A stretch of DNA of 7,749 bases, taken from contig DHGW01000056.1 in NCBI GenBank assembly GCA_002402965.1, forward strand, positions 91,840-99,588. Direction: 5' to 3'. Source of the stretch: Bacteroidales bacterium UBA4788. Its GTDB lineage: Bacteria; Bacteroidota; Bacteroidia; Bacteroidales; VadinHA17. A program made the translations under genes and the position numbers. Under the pieces are notes generated by a model, which worked only from the letters and a program-made list of their open reading frames with translations, made no database searches and was not told the origin of the DNA. This document shows positions 1 to 6,791 of this stretch, one piece after another (the first letter of the stretch is position 1; every line of letters starts with the position of its first letter).

Positions 1-10
1 GGGTCAGTCA

Positions 11-31
11 GGCAATAGGCAGTAGGCAGTA
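11..31. repeat. Heptanucleotide tandem array, downstream copy
   Basis: Three tandem 7-mers on the plus strand: GGCAATA, GGCAGTA, GGCAGTA, followed by GTG. This is the partner of the array at 707-727; the two are direct repeats 696 bp apart and bracket the YqaB-like gene. Positions 1-83 hold no gene that I can support; apart from this array and the one starting at 67, I see no other structure there. Confidence 0.9.
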
Positions 32-49
32 GTGTTGTCAATATGATGT

Positions 50-59
50 AAAATCCAAA
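50..59. repeat. Inverted decamer AAAATCCAAA (partner at 735-744)
   Basis: The plus-strand decamer AAAATCCAAA here has its exact reverse complement TTTGGATTTT at 735-744. In each case the decamer, read in its own orientation, is followed within a few bases by CAC and then by a heptad array (67-94 here; the complement of 707-727 at the other end). The two gene-flanking segments therefore share a module plan in inverted orientation. Confidence 0.65.
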
Positions 60-66
60 ATCACAT

Positions 67-94
67 ATCGCAAATCGCAAATCTCAAATCCTCA
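67..94. repeat. Second type of heptad array (ATCGCAA family)
   Basis: Tandem 7-mers on the plus strand: ATCGCAA, ATCGCAA, ATCTCAA, then a degraded ATCCTCA. The unit differs from the GGCARTA arrays but has the same period. The TGA stop of the YqaB-like gene (84-86) falls in the third unit, so the last residues of that protein (LRI) are encoded by repeat sequence. Confidence 0.85.
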
Positions 95-698
95 GACCTT
101 CAGACCATGTCGAATCATACCATGTCCGGACATCAGTGGCAATCATCCCCGCCCGCCTGGCTGCCTCGATACCCAGGTCACCGTCTTCAAATACCTCGCA
201 ATCAGCGGGGGTGACACCCATTAGTTCCGCACACTTCAGGAAAGTTTCAGGGTGAGGTTTATGATTGGTAACGTCGTTGGCTGTGACTATTATGTCAAAA
301 TATTCTCTAATACCTATTATCTCCAGCGTCTTCTCCACCGCCTCGCGATGGCCGCCGGTACCGACAGACATCGGCATCTTACCGTGATATTTCTGCACCA
401 GGGCTGTGACCGGTTCAATAGGGGTTACGTTATGCTGGATGGCAAAGAACTCCTCGAGCTTGACGCTCATGATATCTTCCGGAGATACTATCCCCGTCTT
501 GCCGTTCAGGGCGATCACCTCTTCTGCGATCTTCCATCCGGGTGCACCGGTCTGAGCCTGCAGGAATGCTGTATCCATCTCGATGCCGAACCTGAGGCAT
601 GCCTTCTGCCATGCCTGGTAATGCCAGGGCATTGTATCGGCAAGAGTGCCGTCAAGATCGAAGATAAGGGCTTTAACCCCGGGTGTAATGTCGTTCAT
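84..698 (-). CDS. YqaB/beta-phosphoglucomutase-like HAD sugar phosphatase
   Basis: A small HAD hydrolase, 204 aa from ATG 698. An in-frame ATG at 725 would give 213 aa, but the nine extra residues are encoded inside a heptad repeat, so 698 is preferred. Numbered from 725: motif I FDLDGT with D23 and D25; small helical cap at about 30-110; motif II VGTGG with T123; motif III K156 in NHKPHPETF; motif IV FEDGDLGIEAA with D181 and D183. The run PMSVGTGG ... ATDVR resembles E. coli YqaB closely; YqaB is known to hydrolyse fructose-1-phosphate and 6-phosphogluconate. A true beta-phosphoglucomutase is the alternative. The tail after the YqaB-like DVR end (about 13 residues) is extra, and the TGA stop lies in another heptad repeat. 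It follows tkt by 59 nt (32 nt to the upstream ATG). Promiscuous sugar-phosphate phosphatase is the most likely role. Confidence 0.88.
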   Translation of the reverse strand: MNDITPGVKALIFDLDGTLADTMPWHYQAWQKACLRFGIEMDTAFLQAQTGAPGWKIAEEVIALNGKTGIVSPEDIMSVKLEEFFAIQHNVTPIEPVTALVQKYHGKMPMSVGTGGHREAVEKTLEIIGIREYFDIIVTANDVTNHKPHPETFLKCAELMGVTPADCEVFEDGDLGIEAARRAGMIATDVRTWYDSTWSEGLRI

Positions 699-706
699 TT
701 GAATAT

Positions 707-727
707 GGCAATAGGCAGTAGGCAATA
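707..727. repeat. Heptanucleotide tandem array, upstream of YqaB-like gene
   Basis: Three tandem 7-mers on the plus strand: GGCAATA, GGCAGTA, GGCAATA, followed by GTG. The array lies between tkt and the YqaB-like gene. The alternative start codon at 725 is read from inside it. It is a near copy of the array at 11-31, in the same orientation, with a single base difference over the 24 nt including the trailing GTG. Confidence 0.9.
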
Positions 728-734
728 GTGAAAA

Positions 735-744
735 TTTGGATTTT
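735..744. repeat. Inverted decamer TTTGGATTTT (partner at 50-59)
   Basis: Exact reverse complement of positions 50-59. It lies in the tkt to YqaB-like gap, immediately beside the heptad array at 707-727, separated by a short A/T-rich spacer and GTG/CAC. Confidence 0.65.
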
Positions 745-757
745 GCGTGTTAATCGA

Positions 758-2791
758 CTATTTCTCAAGAAATTTCTTTACCTCTTTTGCCACGTTTTCG
801 CCGGTGAATCCCAGTTTCTGGTCAAGGACCCCGTATGCTGCTGAGAAGCCGAAGCTCTCAAGTCCCCAGACCTTCCCCTCTGACCCTGCGAAGCCGAGCA
901 TTGTTACCGGCAGCCCTGCAGTCAGGCAGAATACCGGTATGCCGGGGGTGATGACGCTGTGACGGTATTTCTCGTCCTGGAGGCGGAAGAGGCCTTCGGA
1001 TGGAGCTGAGACGATCCTTGCCTTCACCCCGTCAGCGGAGAGGAGGGTGGTTGCCTCAACCAGGGTGGCCACTTCCGATCCGCTGGCTACAAGTATCACA
1101 TCCGGCTTGCTGCCTGCTTCAGTTACAACGTATGCTCCTCTGGAGGCCATCGCAGCTGCCTCGATACGCGGTTTGTCCGTGGAGGGAAGCGTCTTGATAT
1201 TCTGCCGTGAAAGGATAAGCGCGGTGGGCGTTTTTGTATTTTCCAGCGCCAGTTTCCAGGCGACATTAGTCTCAATGGCGTCGGCTGGCCGCAAAACGAG
1301 CATACTGTTATCGCCGTGGTGGTTCCTGAGGTGTTCCATCAGCCTTATCTGAGCCTCCTGTTCCACCGGCTGGTGTGTCGGGCCGTCTTCGCCCACGCGG
1401 AAGGCGTCATGTGTCCATACATATTTGACCGGTAACCCCATCAGTGCGGCGAGTCTCACTGCAGGCTTCATGTAGTCAGAGAAGACGAAGAAGGTGCCGC
1501 AGACAGGGATCACGCCGCCGTGGAGGGCCATGCCGTTCATGACGGCAGCCATAGTCAGCTCGGACACGCCGGCATGAAGGAACGCGCCTGAGAAATCTCC
1601 CTTCACCAGCGGTTTACTTTTCTTCAGGAAGCCGTCAGTCTTGTCCGAGTTAGCGAGGTCAGCCGAGGCAACAATCATGTTAGGGATCTTCTCAGCGAAG
1701 ATCGAGAGGAGCACGGCAGATGCATTACGTGTGGCATCATTCTCCTTCTGGGCTATGGCGCTGAAGTCTATTTCAGGCACCGTCCCTGCATAGAAGCTCT
1801 CAACCTGGTGTGCTGCGACCGGGTTTTCCGATGCCCATTCATCCCTTTTATGTCTCCATGCTTCTGCAGCGGAGGCTTTGGCAGCAAGCACATCCTCATA
1901 GAGTTTTTTGACATCACTGAAAATACCGAAGGTGTTTTCAGGGTCTCCTCCGAGGTTGGCAACCGACTTTTTAAAGGAGGCGCCGGCGTGTGTCACAGGC
2001 TGGCCGTGCGTCGAGGTTTTTCCCTCAAAGCTGTTGCCTGCTTCATCGACCAGTCCCTTACCCATCACCGTCTTGCCGATGATGAGCACCGGTTTCTTTT
2101 TCTCATCTGTTGCCAGTCTGAGTGCGCCCCGTATCTGGTCATGGCTGTGTCCGTCAATCTCCATCACGCGCCATCCCCATGCCTGGTACTTGGCGGCAGT
2201 ATCTTCCGATGTCACAGCATCAGTCTCCGTGGAGAGCTGGATATCATTTGAGTCATAGAACATGATCAGGTTACTCAGACCGAGGTGACCTGCCAGTCTG
2301 CCGGCCCCCTGGGAAATCTCTTCCTGAACGCCTCCGTCAGAAATATATGTATAGATCTTATGTTCAAAGAGCCTTCCGAACCTGGCAGCGAGGAACCGTT
2401 CGGCGATGGCGGCGCCGACAGCCATGGTATGGCCCTGTCCAAGCGGTCCTGAGGTGTTCTCGACACCTCTTTTCACATCGAGTTCAGGATGCCCGGGTGT
2501 CACGCTGCCCCACTGGCGGAACTGCATGATGTCTTCGACAGTGAAGAGCCCGGTTAGAGTCAGCACCGAGTAGAGCATAGGCGACATATGGCCGGGGTCG
2601 AGGAAAAAGCGGTCTCTGTTGATCCACTGAGGGTCCGCCGGGTCAAAACGGAGGAACTCCGAGAAGAGGATATGAATGAAATCAGCCCCGCCCATTGCCC
2701 CGCCGGGGTGGCCTGAATTGGCCTTCTCGACCATTGCCATGGAAAGGATCCTGATATTGTCAGCTGCGCGTTCGTTTACGTTTTTGGTCAT
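758..2791 (-). CDS. tkt: Transketolase
   Basis: ThDP-dependent transfer of two-carbon ketol units between sugar phosphates in the non-oxidative pentose phosphate pathway; it also yields erythrose-4-phosphate, precursor of the PdxB substrate. The length of 677 aa is full for a one-chain enzyme. Seen: substrate/ThDP histidines H28 (SGHPGG), H68 (DPGHMS), H101 (PGHPELD), H262 (THGQP) and H473; SGPLGQG at 114-120; ThDP-metal loop D152 to N182 with the standard 30-residue spacing; catalytic E411 (GVSELTM); GTFFVFSDYMKPAVR at 432-446; and HDAFRVGEDGPTHQP at 461-475. The loop reads SDGG rather than the common GDG, a variant I associate with Bacteroidetes transketolases, so it is not taken as a defect. 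The C-terminal domain (from about 545) is complete. The 58-nt gap after gnd is A/T-rich with no convincing terminator. No frameshift is seen. Confidence 0.97.
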   Translation of the reverse strand: MTKNVNERAADNIRILSMAMVEKANSGHPGGAMGGADFIHILFSEFLRFDPADPQWINRDRFFLDPGHMSPMLYSVLTLTGLFTVEDIMQFRQWGSVTPGHPELDVKRGVENTSGPLGQGHTMAVGAAIAERFLAARFGRLFEHKIYTYISDGGVQEEISQGAGRLAGHLGLSNLIMFYDSNDIQLSTETDAVTSEDTAAKYQAWGWRVMEIDGHSHDQIRGALRLATDEKKKPVLIIGKTVMGKGLVDEAGNSFEGKTSTHGQPVTHAGASFKKSVANLGGDPENTFGIFSDVKKLYEDVLAAKASAAEAWRHKRDEWASENPVAAHQVESFYAGTVPEIDFSAIAQKENDATRNASAVLLSIFAEKIPNMIVASADLANSDKTDGFLKKSKPLVKGDFSGAFLHAGVSELTMAAVMNGMALHGGVIPVCGTFFVFSDYMKPAVRLAALMGLPVKYVWTHDAFRVGEDGPTHQPVEQEAQIRLMEHLRNHHGDNSMLVLRPADAIETNVAWKLALENTKTPTALILSRQNIKTLPSTDKPRIEAAAMASRGAYVVTEAGSKPDVILVASGSEVATLVEATTLLSADGVKARIVSAPSEGLFRLQDEKYRHSVITPGIPVFCLTAGLPVTMLGFAGSEGKVWGLESFGFSAAYGVLDQKLGFTGENVAKEVKKFLEK

Positions 2792-2849
2792 GATATAAAA
2801 GCCTAATGTTTAAGGTAAAAATAGAGAAAAAAGTTTAACCGGCATTTTT

Positions 2850-4298
2850 TCAGGCGTTATAGGTCGAAGAAGCGGTATCACCTCCCCGTCCCGTCCAGTT
2901 GGTATGGAAGAACTCACCCTCCGGTTTGTCAATTCGCTGATAGGTATGTGCTCCGAAGTAATCGCGCTGTGCCTGCAGGAGGTTTGCCGGGAGCCACTCT
3001 GAGCGGTAGCTGTCAAACCATGACAGTGCTGCGCTCATTGCGGGAACGGGAATGCCCTCCTTCACCGCACCGGCAACCACACGCCGCCAGCTCTCACCGT
3101 TCTCCCTGAGTATCTGCGAGAAGTAACCGTCCAGTATTAGGTTAGCCAGGCCGGGTTCACGCCTGAAGGCCTCGTAAATCTTGTTCAGGAAGGCTGAGCG
3201 GATGATGCATCCTCCCCTCCAGATCATGGCTATCTCTCCGTAGTTAAGGTCCCACCGATATTCTGCGGCAGCGTTCCTCAACAGGTTGAATCCCTGCGCA
3301 TAGGAGACGATTTTGGAGGCATAGAGGGCCTTGCGGATATCGTCAACGAACTGTTTCTTATCCGTCACCGGGTTCTTTACCGGGTTGTTGAAGAGGGGAG
3401 AGGCCTTCACCCTCTCCTTCTTCATCGAGGAGATGAAACGTGCGAAGACTGATTCTCCGATGAGGCTAAGGGGAACCCCGTGATCGAGGGCGCTTGTGAC
3501 GGTCCATTTACCTGTTCCCTTCTGGCCGGCTGAATCGAGTATCTTTGTGACCATCGGCTTGCCGTCCGTATCATTATAGCGCAGGATCTCACCGGTGATC
3601 TGAATGAGGTAGGAATCGAGCTCCTCCCTGTTCCACTCATCGAAGATGTCAGCCATCTCTTCATAGGTGAATGCGCCGGAGTCGACCATCAGGTGGTATG
3701 CTTCGCAGATCAGCTGCATATCGCCGTATTCGATCCCGTTATGGGCCATCTTGACGAAGTGGCCTGCGCCGTTGTCGCCTATCCAGGTCACGCATGGCGC
3801 TCCGTCTGAGGCCCGCGCCGCTATGGAGAGGAATATATCCTTTACGTGAGGCCATGCCTCCTTCGATCCGCCGGGCATGAGCGAGGGACCGAGCAAGGCG
3901 CCCTCTTCTCCGCCTGAGACGCCGGTCCCGATGTAGAGCAGGCCCTTGCTCTCAACATATGCCGTTCTTCTTATGGTATCAGGGAAGTGTGAGTTGCCGC
4001 CTTCAATAATCATATCACCCTTGTCGAGCAGCGGGATGATCATCTCGATGAAGTCGTCCACCGGTTTGCCGGCCTTGACCATCAGCATCACCTTCCTGGG
4101 CCTGCTGAGGCTGGATATGAACTCCTCAAGCGTGTAGGCAGGGATGATCTTCTTCCCCTTCCCGCGCCCGTTGACGAAACCGGATACCTTTTCGGTTGTG
4201 CGGTTGAAGACCGCAACGGTATAACCTCTGCTTTCAATGTTGAGCACCAGGTTTTCACCCATCACTGCAAGTCCTATCAGTCCAATGTCTGCTTTCAT
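2850..4298 (-). CDS. gnd: 6-phosphogluconate dehydrogenase, decarboxylating
   Basis: Oxidative decarboxylation of 6-phosphogluconate to ribulose-5-phosphate and CO2 with NADP+, in the cytoplasm. At 482 aa this is the long, dimeric form (E. coli 468 aa), distinct from the short ~300-aa NAD type. Seen: nucleotide-binding GLAVMGEN at 9-16; NRT at 32-34, the usual NADP-selecting motif; IIEGGNS at 97-103; GVSGGEEGA at 126-134; catalytic K183 and E190 in VKMAHNGIEYGD; the family signature ILDSAGQKGTGKW at 253-265; and R445 and H451, the substrate-phosphate residues contributed by the partner subunit. The C-terminal tail (GRGGDTASSTYNA) is normal. The start at 4298 places the Rossmann motif right at the N-terminus. 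The 22-nt A/T-rich gap after pdxB suggests one transcript. No zwf or pgl gene accompanies it here. Confidence 0.97.
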   Translation of the reverse strand: MKADIGLIGLAVMGENLVLNIESRGYTVAVFNRTTEKVSGFVNGRGKGKKIIPAYTLEEFISSLSRPRKVMLMVKAGKPVDDFIEMIIPLLDKGDMIIEGGNSHFPDTIRRTAYVESKGLLYIGTGVSGGEEGALLGPSLMPGGSKEAWPHVKDIFLSIAARASDGAPCVTWIGDNGAGHFVKMAHNGIEYGDMQLICEAYHLMVDSGAFTYEEMADIFDEWNREELDSYLIQITGEILRYNDTDGKPMVTKILDSAGQKGTGKWTVTSALDHGVPLSLIGESVFARFISSMKKERVKASPLFNNPVKNPVTDKKQFVDDIRKALYASKIVSYAQGFNLLRNAAAEYRWDLNYGEIAMIWRGGCIIRSAFLNKIYEAFRREPGLANLILDGYFSQILRENGESWRRVVAGAVKEGIPVPAMSAALSWFDSYRSEWLPANLLQAQRDYFGAHTYQRIDKPEGEFFHTNWTGRGGDTASSTYNA

Positions 4299-4320
4299 TT
4301 TGCTTTATTATGATTAGTAA

Positions 4321-5442
4321 TTATTCAATTATCTGAAAACCAAGATCCGCCATTATTGGTCCTGCTTCAAGGTCTGTTGTTCTGACGTTGTATGAACCGA
4401 ATTCACGCCTGATCCTGTAGTTGTCGCGAAGATACTCGAATTTTTTCTGACTGTTTCGGAAGAGGCGGTCATCCTCTTCTATCGGGTAGGTATGATGTAC
4501 GGCACGGGCCACCAGGAAAAGGCTGCTGTCATTAATACCCGCCTGGTCAATGATCGGTTCTGCAGGCCCTGGCAGCTCTGCCGGGGTCCAGTCGAGCAGC
4601 GGTAATCCCAGTTCAGCCGCGACAGACCTCACGGAACTGATTGAGGCATTTGCCTTACCGTCAACTGAATAGCCTGCTATGTGGGGTGTGGCTATGTCAG
4701 TCAGAGCCACCAGTTGCGGGTCTGTTTCAGGTTCACCCTCCCAGACGTCCAGGGCGGCACCGCGAATCAATCCCTCTCCCAGCGCGAAACGCAGCGCTAC
4801 GTTATCGACAACCTCGCCGCGCGAGGAGTTGATGAGGATGGCGTTGCGTTTCATCGCCGAAATATTATGCCCTCCGAGAAGATGGAAAGTTTTGTCCTCT
4901 CCCTCCCGCGTAAGGGGAACATGCATTGTCAGTATGTCTGCCTCTGCAAGCAGTTTTTCCAGGGGGTGGAACTCCGTGCCTCCTTCCCGTCTCAGCCTTG
5001 GCGGGTCGTTCATCAGCACCCTCATGCCCAGTGCACGTGCGGCACGTTCCACTTTTGATCCGACGTTCCCGACGCCGGCAATGCCCAGAGTGAGGGCGCG
5101 AAGGTCAAGAGAATGCTTCCGTGCCAGAAAGAAGAGGAGGGAGGTGATGTACTGCATCACAGAGCCGGAGTTGCAGCCCGGGGCGTTTGCCCATTTTATG
5201 CCGGTCTTTTCCAGCCACTCCGTATCAAGGTGATCAAACCCGATGGTTGCTGATGCCACTATCCGTACCATGCTGCCTTCGAGCAGGTTGCGGTTGCAGT
5301 TCGTACGGGTGCGCACTATCAGCGCATCCGCATCGGCAACCATATGTGCGTCAATACTGCGCCCCGGACTGTAGACCACATCAGCCCATGGCTCGAAGAC
5401 GCCCCTTATGAAGGGTATATTTTCGTCGATTACGATCTTCAT
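4321..5442 (-). CDS. pdxB: 4-phosphoerythronate dehydrogenase PdxB
   Basis: NAD-dependent oxidation of 4-phospho-D-erythronate at C2, giving 2-oxo-3-hydroxy-4-phosphobutanoate, in DXP-dependent pyridoxal-phosphate synthesis. At 373 aa it matches E. coli PdxB (378 aa) from the first residues (MKIVIDENIP) to the C-terminal dimerisation region (EYLRDNYRIRREF near 336-348), which plain 2-hydroxyacid dehydrogenases lack. The Rossmann motif is GVGNVG at 123-128, with D146 as the NAD-preferring acid. The catalytic triad R208, E237, H254 falls at the same numbers as in E. coli. The PGCN motif is at 88-91. It is a cytoplasmic enzyme, probably a dimer. It is coupled to the upstream LarA-like gene and lies 22 nt before gnd. 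A role on another C4 or sugar-acid phosphate is possible because of its partner, but the sequence itself looks like ordinary PdxB. Confidence 0.93.
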   Translation of the reverse strand: MKIVIDENIPFIRGVFEPWADVVYSPGRSIDAHMVADADALIVRTRTNCNRNLLEGSMVRIVASATIGFDHLDTEWLEKTGIKWANAPGCNSGSVMQYITSLLFFLARKHSLDLRALTLGIAGVGNVGSKVERAARALGMRVLMNDPPRLRREGGTEFHPLEKLLAEADILTMHVPLTREGEDKTFHLLGGHNISAMKRNAILINSSRGEVVDNVALRFALGEGLIRGAALDVWEGEPETDPQLVALTDIATPHIAGYSVDGKANASISSVRSVAAELGLPLLDWTPAELPGPAEPIIDQAGINDSSLFLVARAVHHTYPIEEDDRLFRNSQKKFEYLRDNYRIRREFGSYNVRTTDLEAGPIMADLGFQIIE

Positions 5443-5444
5443 TA
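5440..5444 (-). promoter_or_regulatory. TAATG stop/start overlap (translational coupling)
   Basis: Read on the minus strand, the TAA stop of the LarA-like gene and the ATG of pdxB share one base (5442). A GGAAAG sequence about 10 nt upstream of the ATG, inside the LarA-like coding end, could act as a weak ribosome-binding site. The arrangement implies co-transcription and probable re-initiation by ribosomes finishing the upstream gene, and it fixes the pdxB start. Confidence 0.85.
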
Positions 5445-6704
5445 CGTGGCTGCTTTCCAGAGCCCGGTTGCGGGATTGGAGATGAAGTAAAACTCTTCGC
5501 CGTCAGCGAGCCTGTGAAAACCGGTCTGAAGACTGATAGGGTCATAGCGTTTCATGAGCTCATTGATATCACCGTAGCTGTATCCGACAGACTCAACCTC
5601 TGAAGCTGAAAGATGTCCTGCCGCATATGTCACCCTGAACCTGTTCTCGGGTGAACCGTGGATCAGGTGAGCCGCTGCGCTCAGGTTCTCCTTCAGATCG
5701 TCATTGGCATCGGTGAAGGCGAGTATCTCCGGGGTGGTCCGGTAACCGTATTTCCTTATCAGCCTGTCAATGGCCGGGTCTTCGCCGAAGGTCTTCACTC
5801 CGGGTGCAAGGACCACCAGCTCGCCGTTATCGGCAATGGCCATGCGCGTCCGGTAGATGCTCTTGTTCCCGAGCCAGGTGCTCTTGAACTCCTCCGGATC
5901 GAGCCAGACCACCACCTTCTTCAGCCGTTCCGGCAGGGTGGTGAAGTTCAGCTCACGCGAGAGGGCGGCAGCCTGCCGGAAGCATTCGATATCATCACCG
6001 GCAAAGAGACCCCTGATCTTCAGTTTCCCTTCACGGTCAGGCGCCACAACCGTCAGGATATATAGCAGCGGCAGCCTGGAAGCTGCCAGTTCTGATGCCT
6101 TGTTAAGTACAGCCCTGACGGGGTTATCGGTTGTTCCCAGAATATTCTCTATTCCATGTACCGCGCCAATGAAATGACTCTTGTTTATGGCCTCGCTGCC
6201 GCCGCACCCCACGAAGACGTTCTTATTGTAGTTAGCCATTCCCGTCACCTCATGAGGGACCACCTGGCCTACCGAGATGATCAGGTCGTGCCCGCCGGAG
6301 GAGAGCAGCCTGTTGACCTGTACGGGATAGTCAAAGGTGAGCCTTCCGCCCGTGACCTCAGAGATAAAAGAGGAAGGGACTCTTCCCAGCTCCTCGATGT
6401 CAGTACGCCACCGGTGTTCGCGGAAGATGGAATGCGGCACCTTGCCGAACATTCTTCCGATTTCACCGGCATCCATCGGCACGTGCGTTCCGAGGGCAGG
6501 CAGGATGTCAGTGACACGTTCCCCGAGCCTCTCCCAGAGCAGTTCCGTAATCATACCTGCTCCGGAATGGGCACGTGTGATGTCGGGCGGCAGAATAACC
6601 ACTTTCTTCCTGTCGCCGAAGCTGCCAATGACTGTCTCAAGGGCATTCCGGACCCGGTCTCTGTCCAATCCCTTCTCCAGTCCGTTTTCTGAATAGTATA
6701 TCAT
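5442..6704 (-). CDS. LarA-superfamily nickel-pincer 2-hydroxyacid racemase/epimerase (DUF2088)
   Basis: Cytoplasmic 420-aa enzyme, close to the 424 aa of Lactobacillus plantarum lactate racemase LarA. LarA enzymes invert C2 of 2-hydroxyacids by hydride transfer to a nickel-pincer nucleotide. The key residues are present: D41 and R44 in PPDITR (LarA D72/R75), H74 in GTHVP (H108), H151 in VPHEVTG (H174), K161 as cofactor-attachment lysine (K184) and H177 as nickel ligand (H200). The H151-K161-H177 spacing equals that of LarA. The substrate-carboxylate region looks different: where LarA has Tyr-Gln-x-x-Lys, this protein reads YRTRM (284-288), so the substrate is probably not lactate. Characterised relatives include malate racemase and D-gluconate 2-epimerase. 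The larB, larC and larE cofactor genes are not in the window. The gene overlaps pdxB by one base, arguing for a linked role. Family is confident; a sugar-acid 2-epimerase role is inference. Confidence 0.9.
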   Translation of the reverse strand: MIYYSENGLEKGLDRDRVRNALETVIGSFGDRKKVVILPPDITRAHSGAGMITELLWERLGERVTDILPALGTHVPMDAGEIGRMFGKVPHSIFREHRWRTDIEELGRVPSSFISEVTGGRLTFDYPVQVNRLLSSGGHDLIISVGQVVPHEVTGMANYNKNVFVGCGGSEAINKSHFIGAVHGIENILGTTDNPVRAVLNKASELAASRLPLLYILTVVAPDREGKLKIRGLFAGDDIECFRQAAALSRELNFTTLPERLKKVVVWLDPEEFKSTWLGNKSIYRTRMAIADNGELVVLAPGVKTFGEDPAIDRLIRKYGYRTTPEILAFTDANDDLKENLSAAAHLIHGSPENRFRVTYAAGHLSASEVESVGYSYGDINELMKRYDPISLQTGFHRLADGEEFYFISNPATGLWKAAT

Positions 6705-6791
6705 ATCCTTTTGTTCTTTTTCTATGAGTGTCTGACCGGGTTTGGCGTATCATTTCTTTTACCCTGCCAGGATTCAACATTAAATGAACCT
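6705..6791 (-). other. Intergenic gap between the HAD and LarA-like genes
   Basis: An 87-nt non-coding gap, the longest internal one. Read on the minus strand, a weak 6-bp stem with an 8-nt loop (6771-6790) follows directly after the HAD stop but lacks a U-tract. A TAATGTTG sequence inside it is one base off the TAnnTTTG -7 consensus. The end nearest the LarA-like ATG is A-rich with an AAAAGGAT stretch touching the start codon, too close for a standard Shine-Dalgarno site. A second promoter for the downstream five genes is possible but not shown. Confidence 0.35.

Noticed and set aside
1..100. CRISPR-like repeats
   Set aside because: The units are 7 nt in direct tandem without unique spacers, so this is a heptad array and not a CRISPR.
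252..728. 158-aa plus-strand frame opposite the YqaB-like gene, ending in the repeat
   Set aside because: The minus-strand frame carries all HAD motifs, while the plus-strand frame has no family features.
2290..2345. Defective ThDP site in transketolase (SDGG instead of GDG)
   Set aside because: The metal-binding Asp and Asn and their 30-residue spacing are kept, and the SDGG form is one I associate with intact Bacteroidetes transketolases.
2792..2849. Promoter or terminator between gnd and tkt
   Set aside because: The minus strand has a T-run and a TATTTTTA box one base off the -7 consensus, but no -33 element at proper spacing and only an A/T stem. Neither a promoter nor a terminator can be supported.
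4679..5233. 184-aa open frame on the plus strand
   Set aside because: It is antisense to pdxB, rich in Ser/Arg/Pro as expected from a shadow of a GC-rich gene, and shows no motif.
6771..6790. Possible terminator after the first HAD gene (6-bp stem, 8-nt loop)
   Set aside because: The stem is short with a G-U pair and no U-tract follows on the minus strand, so it is too weak to call as a terminator.
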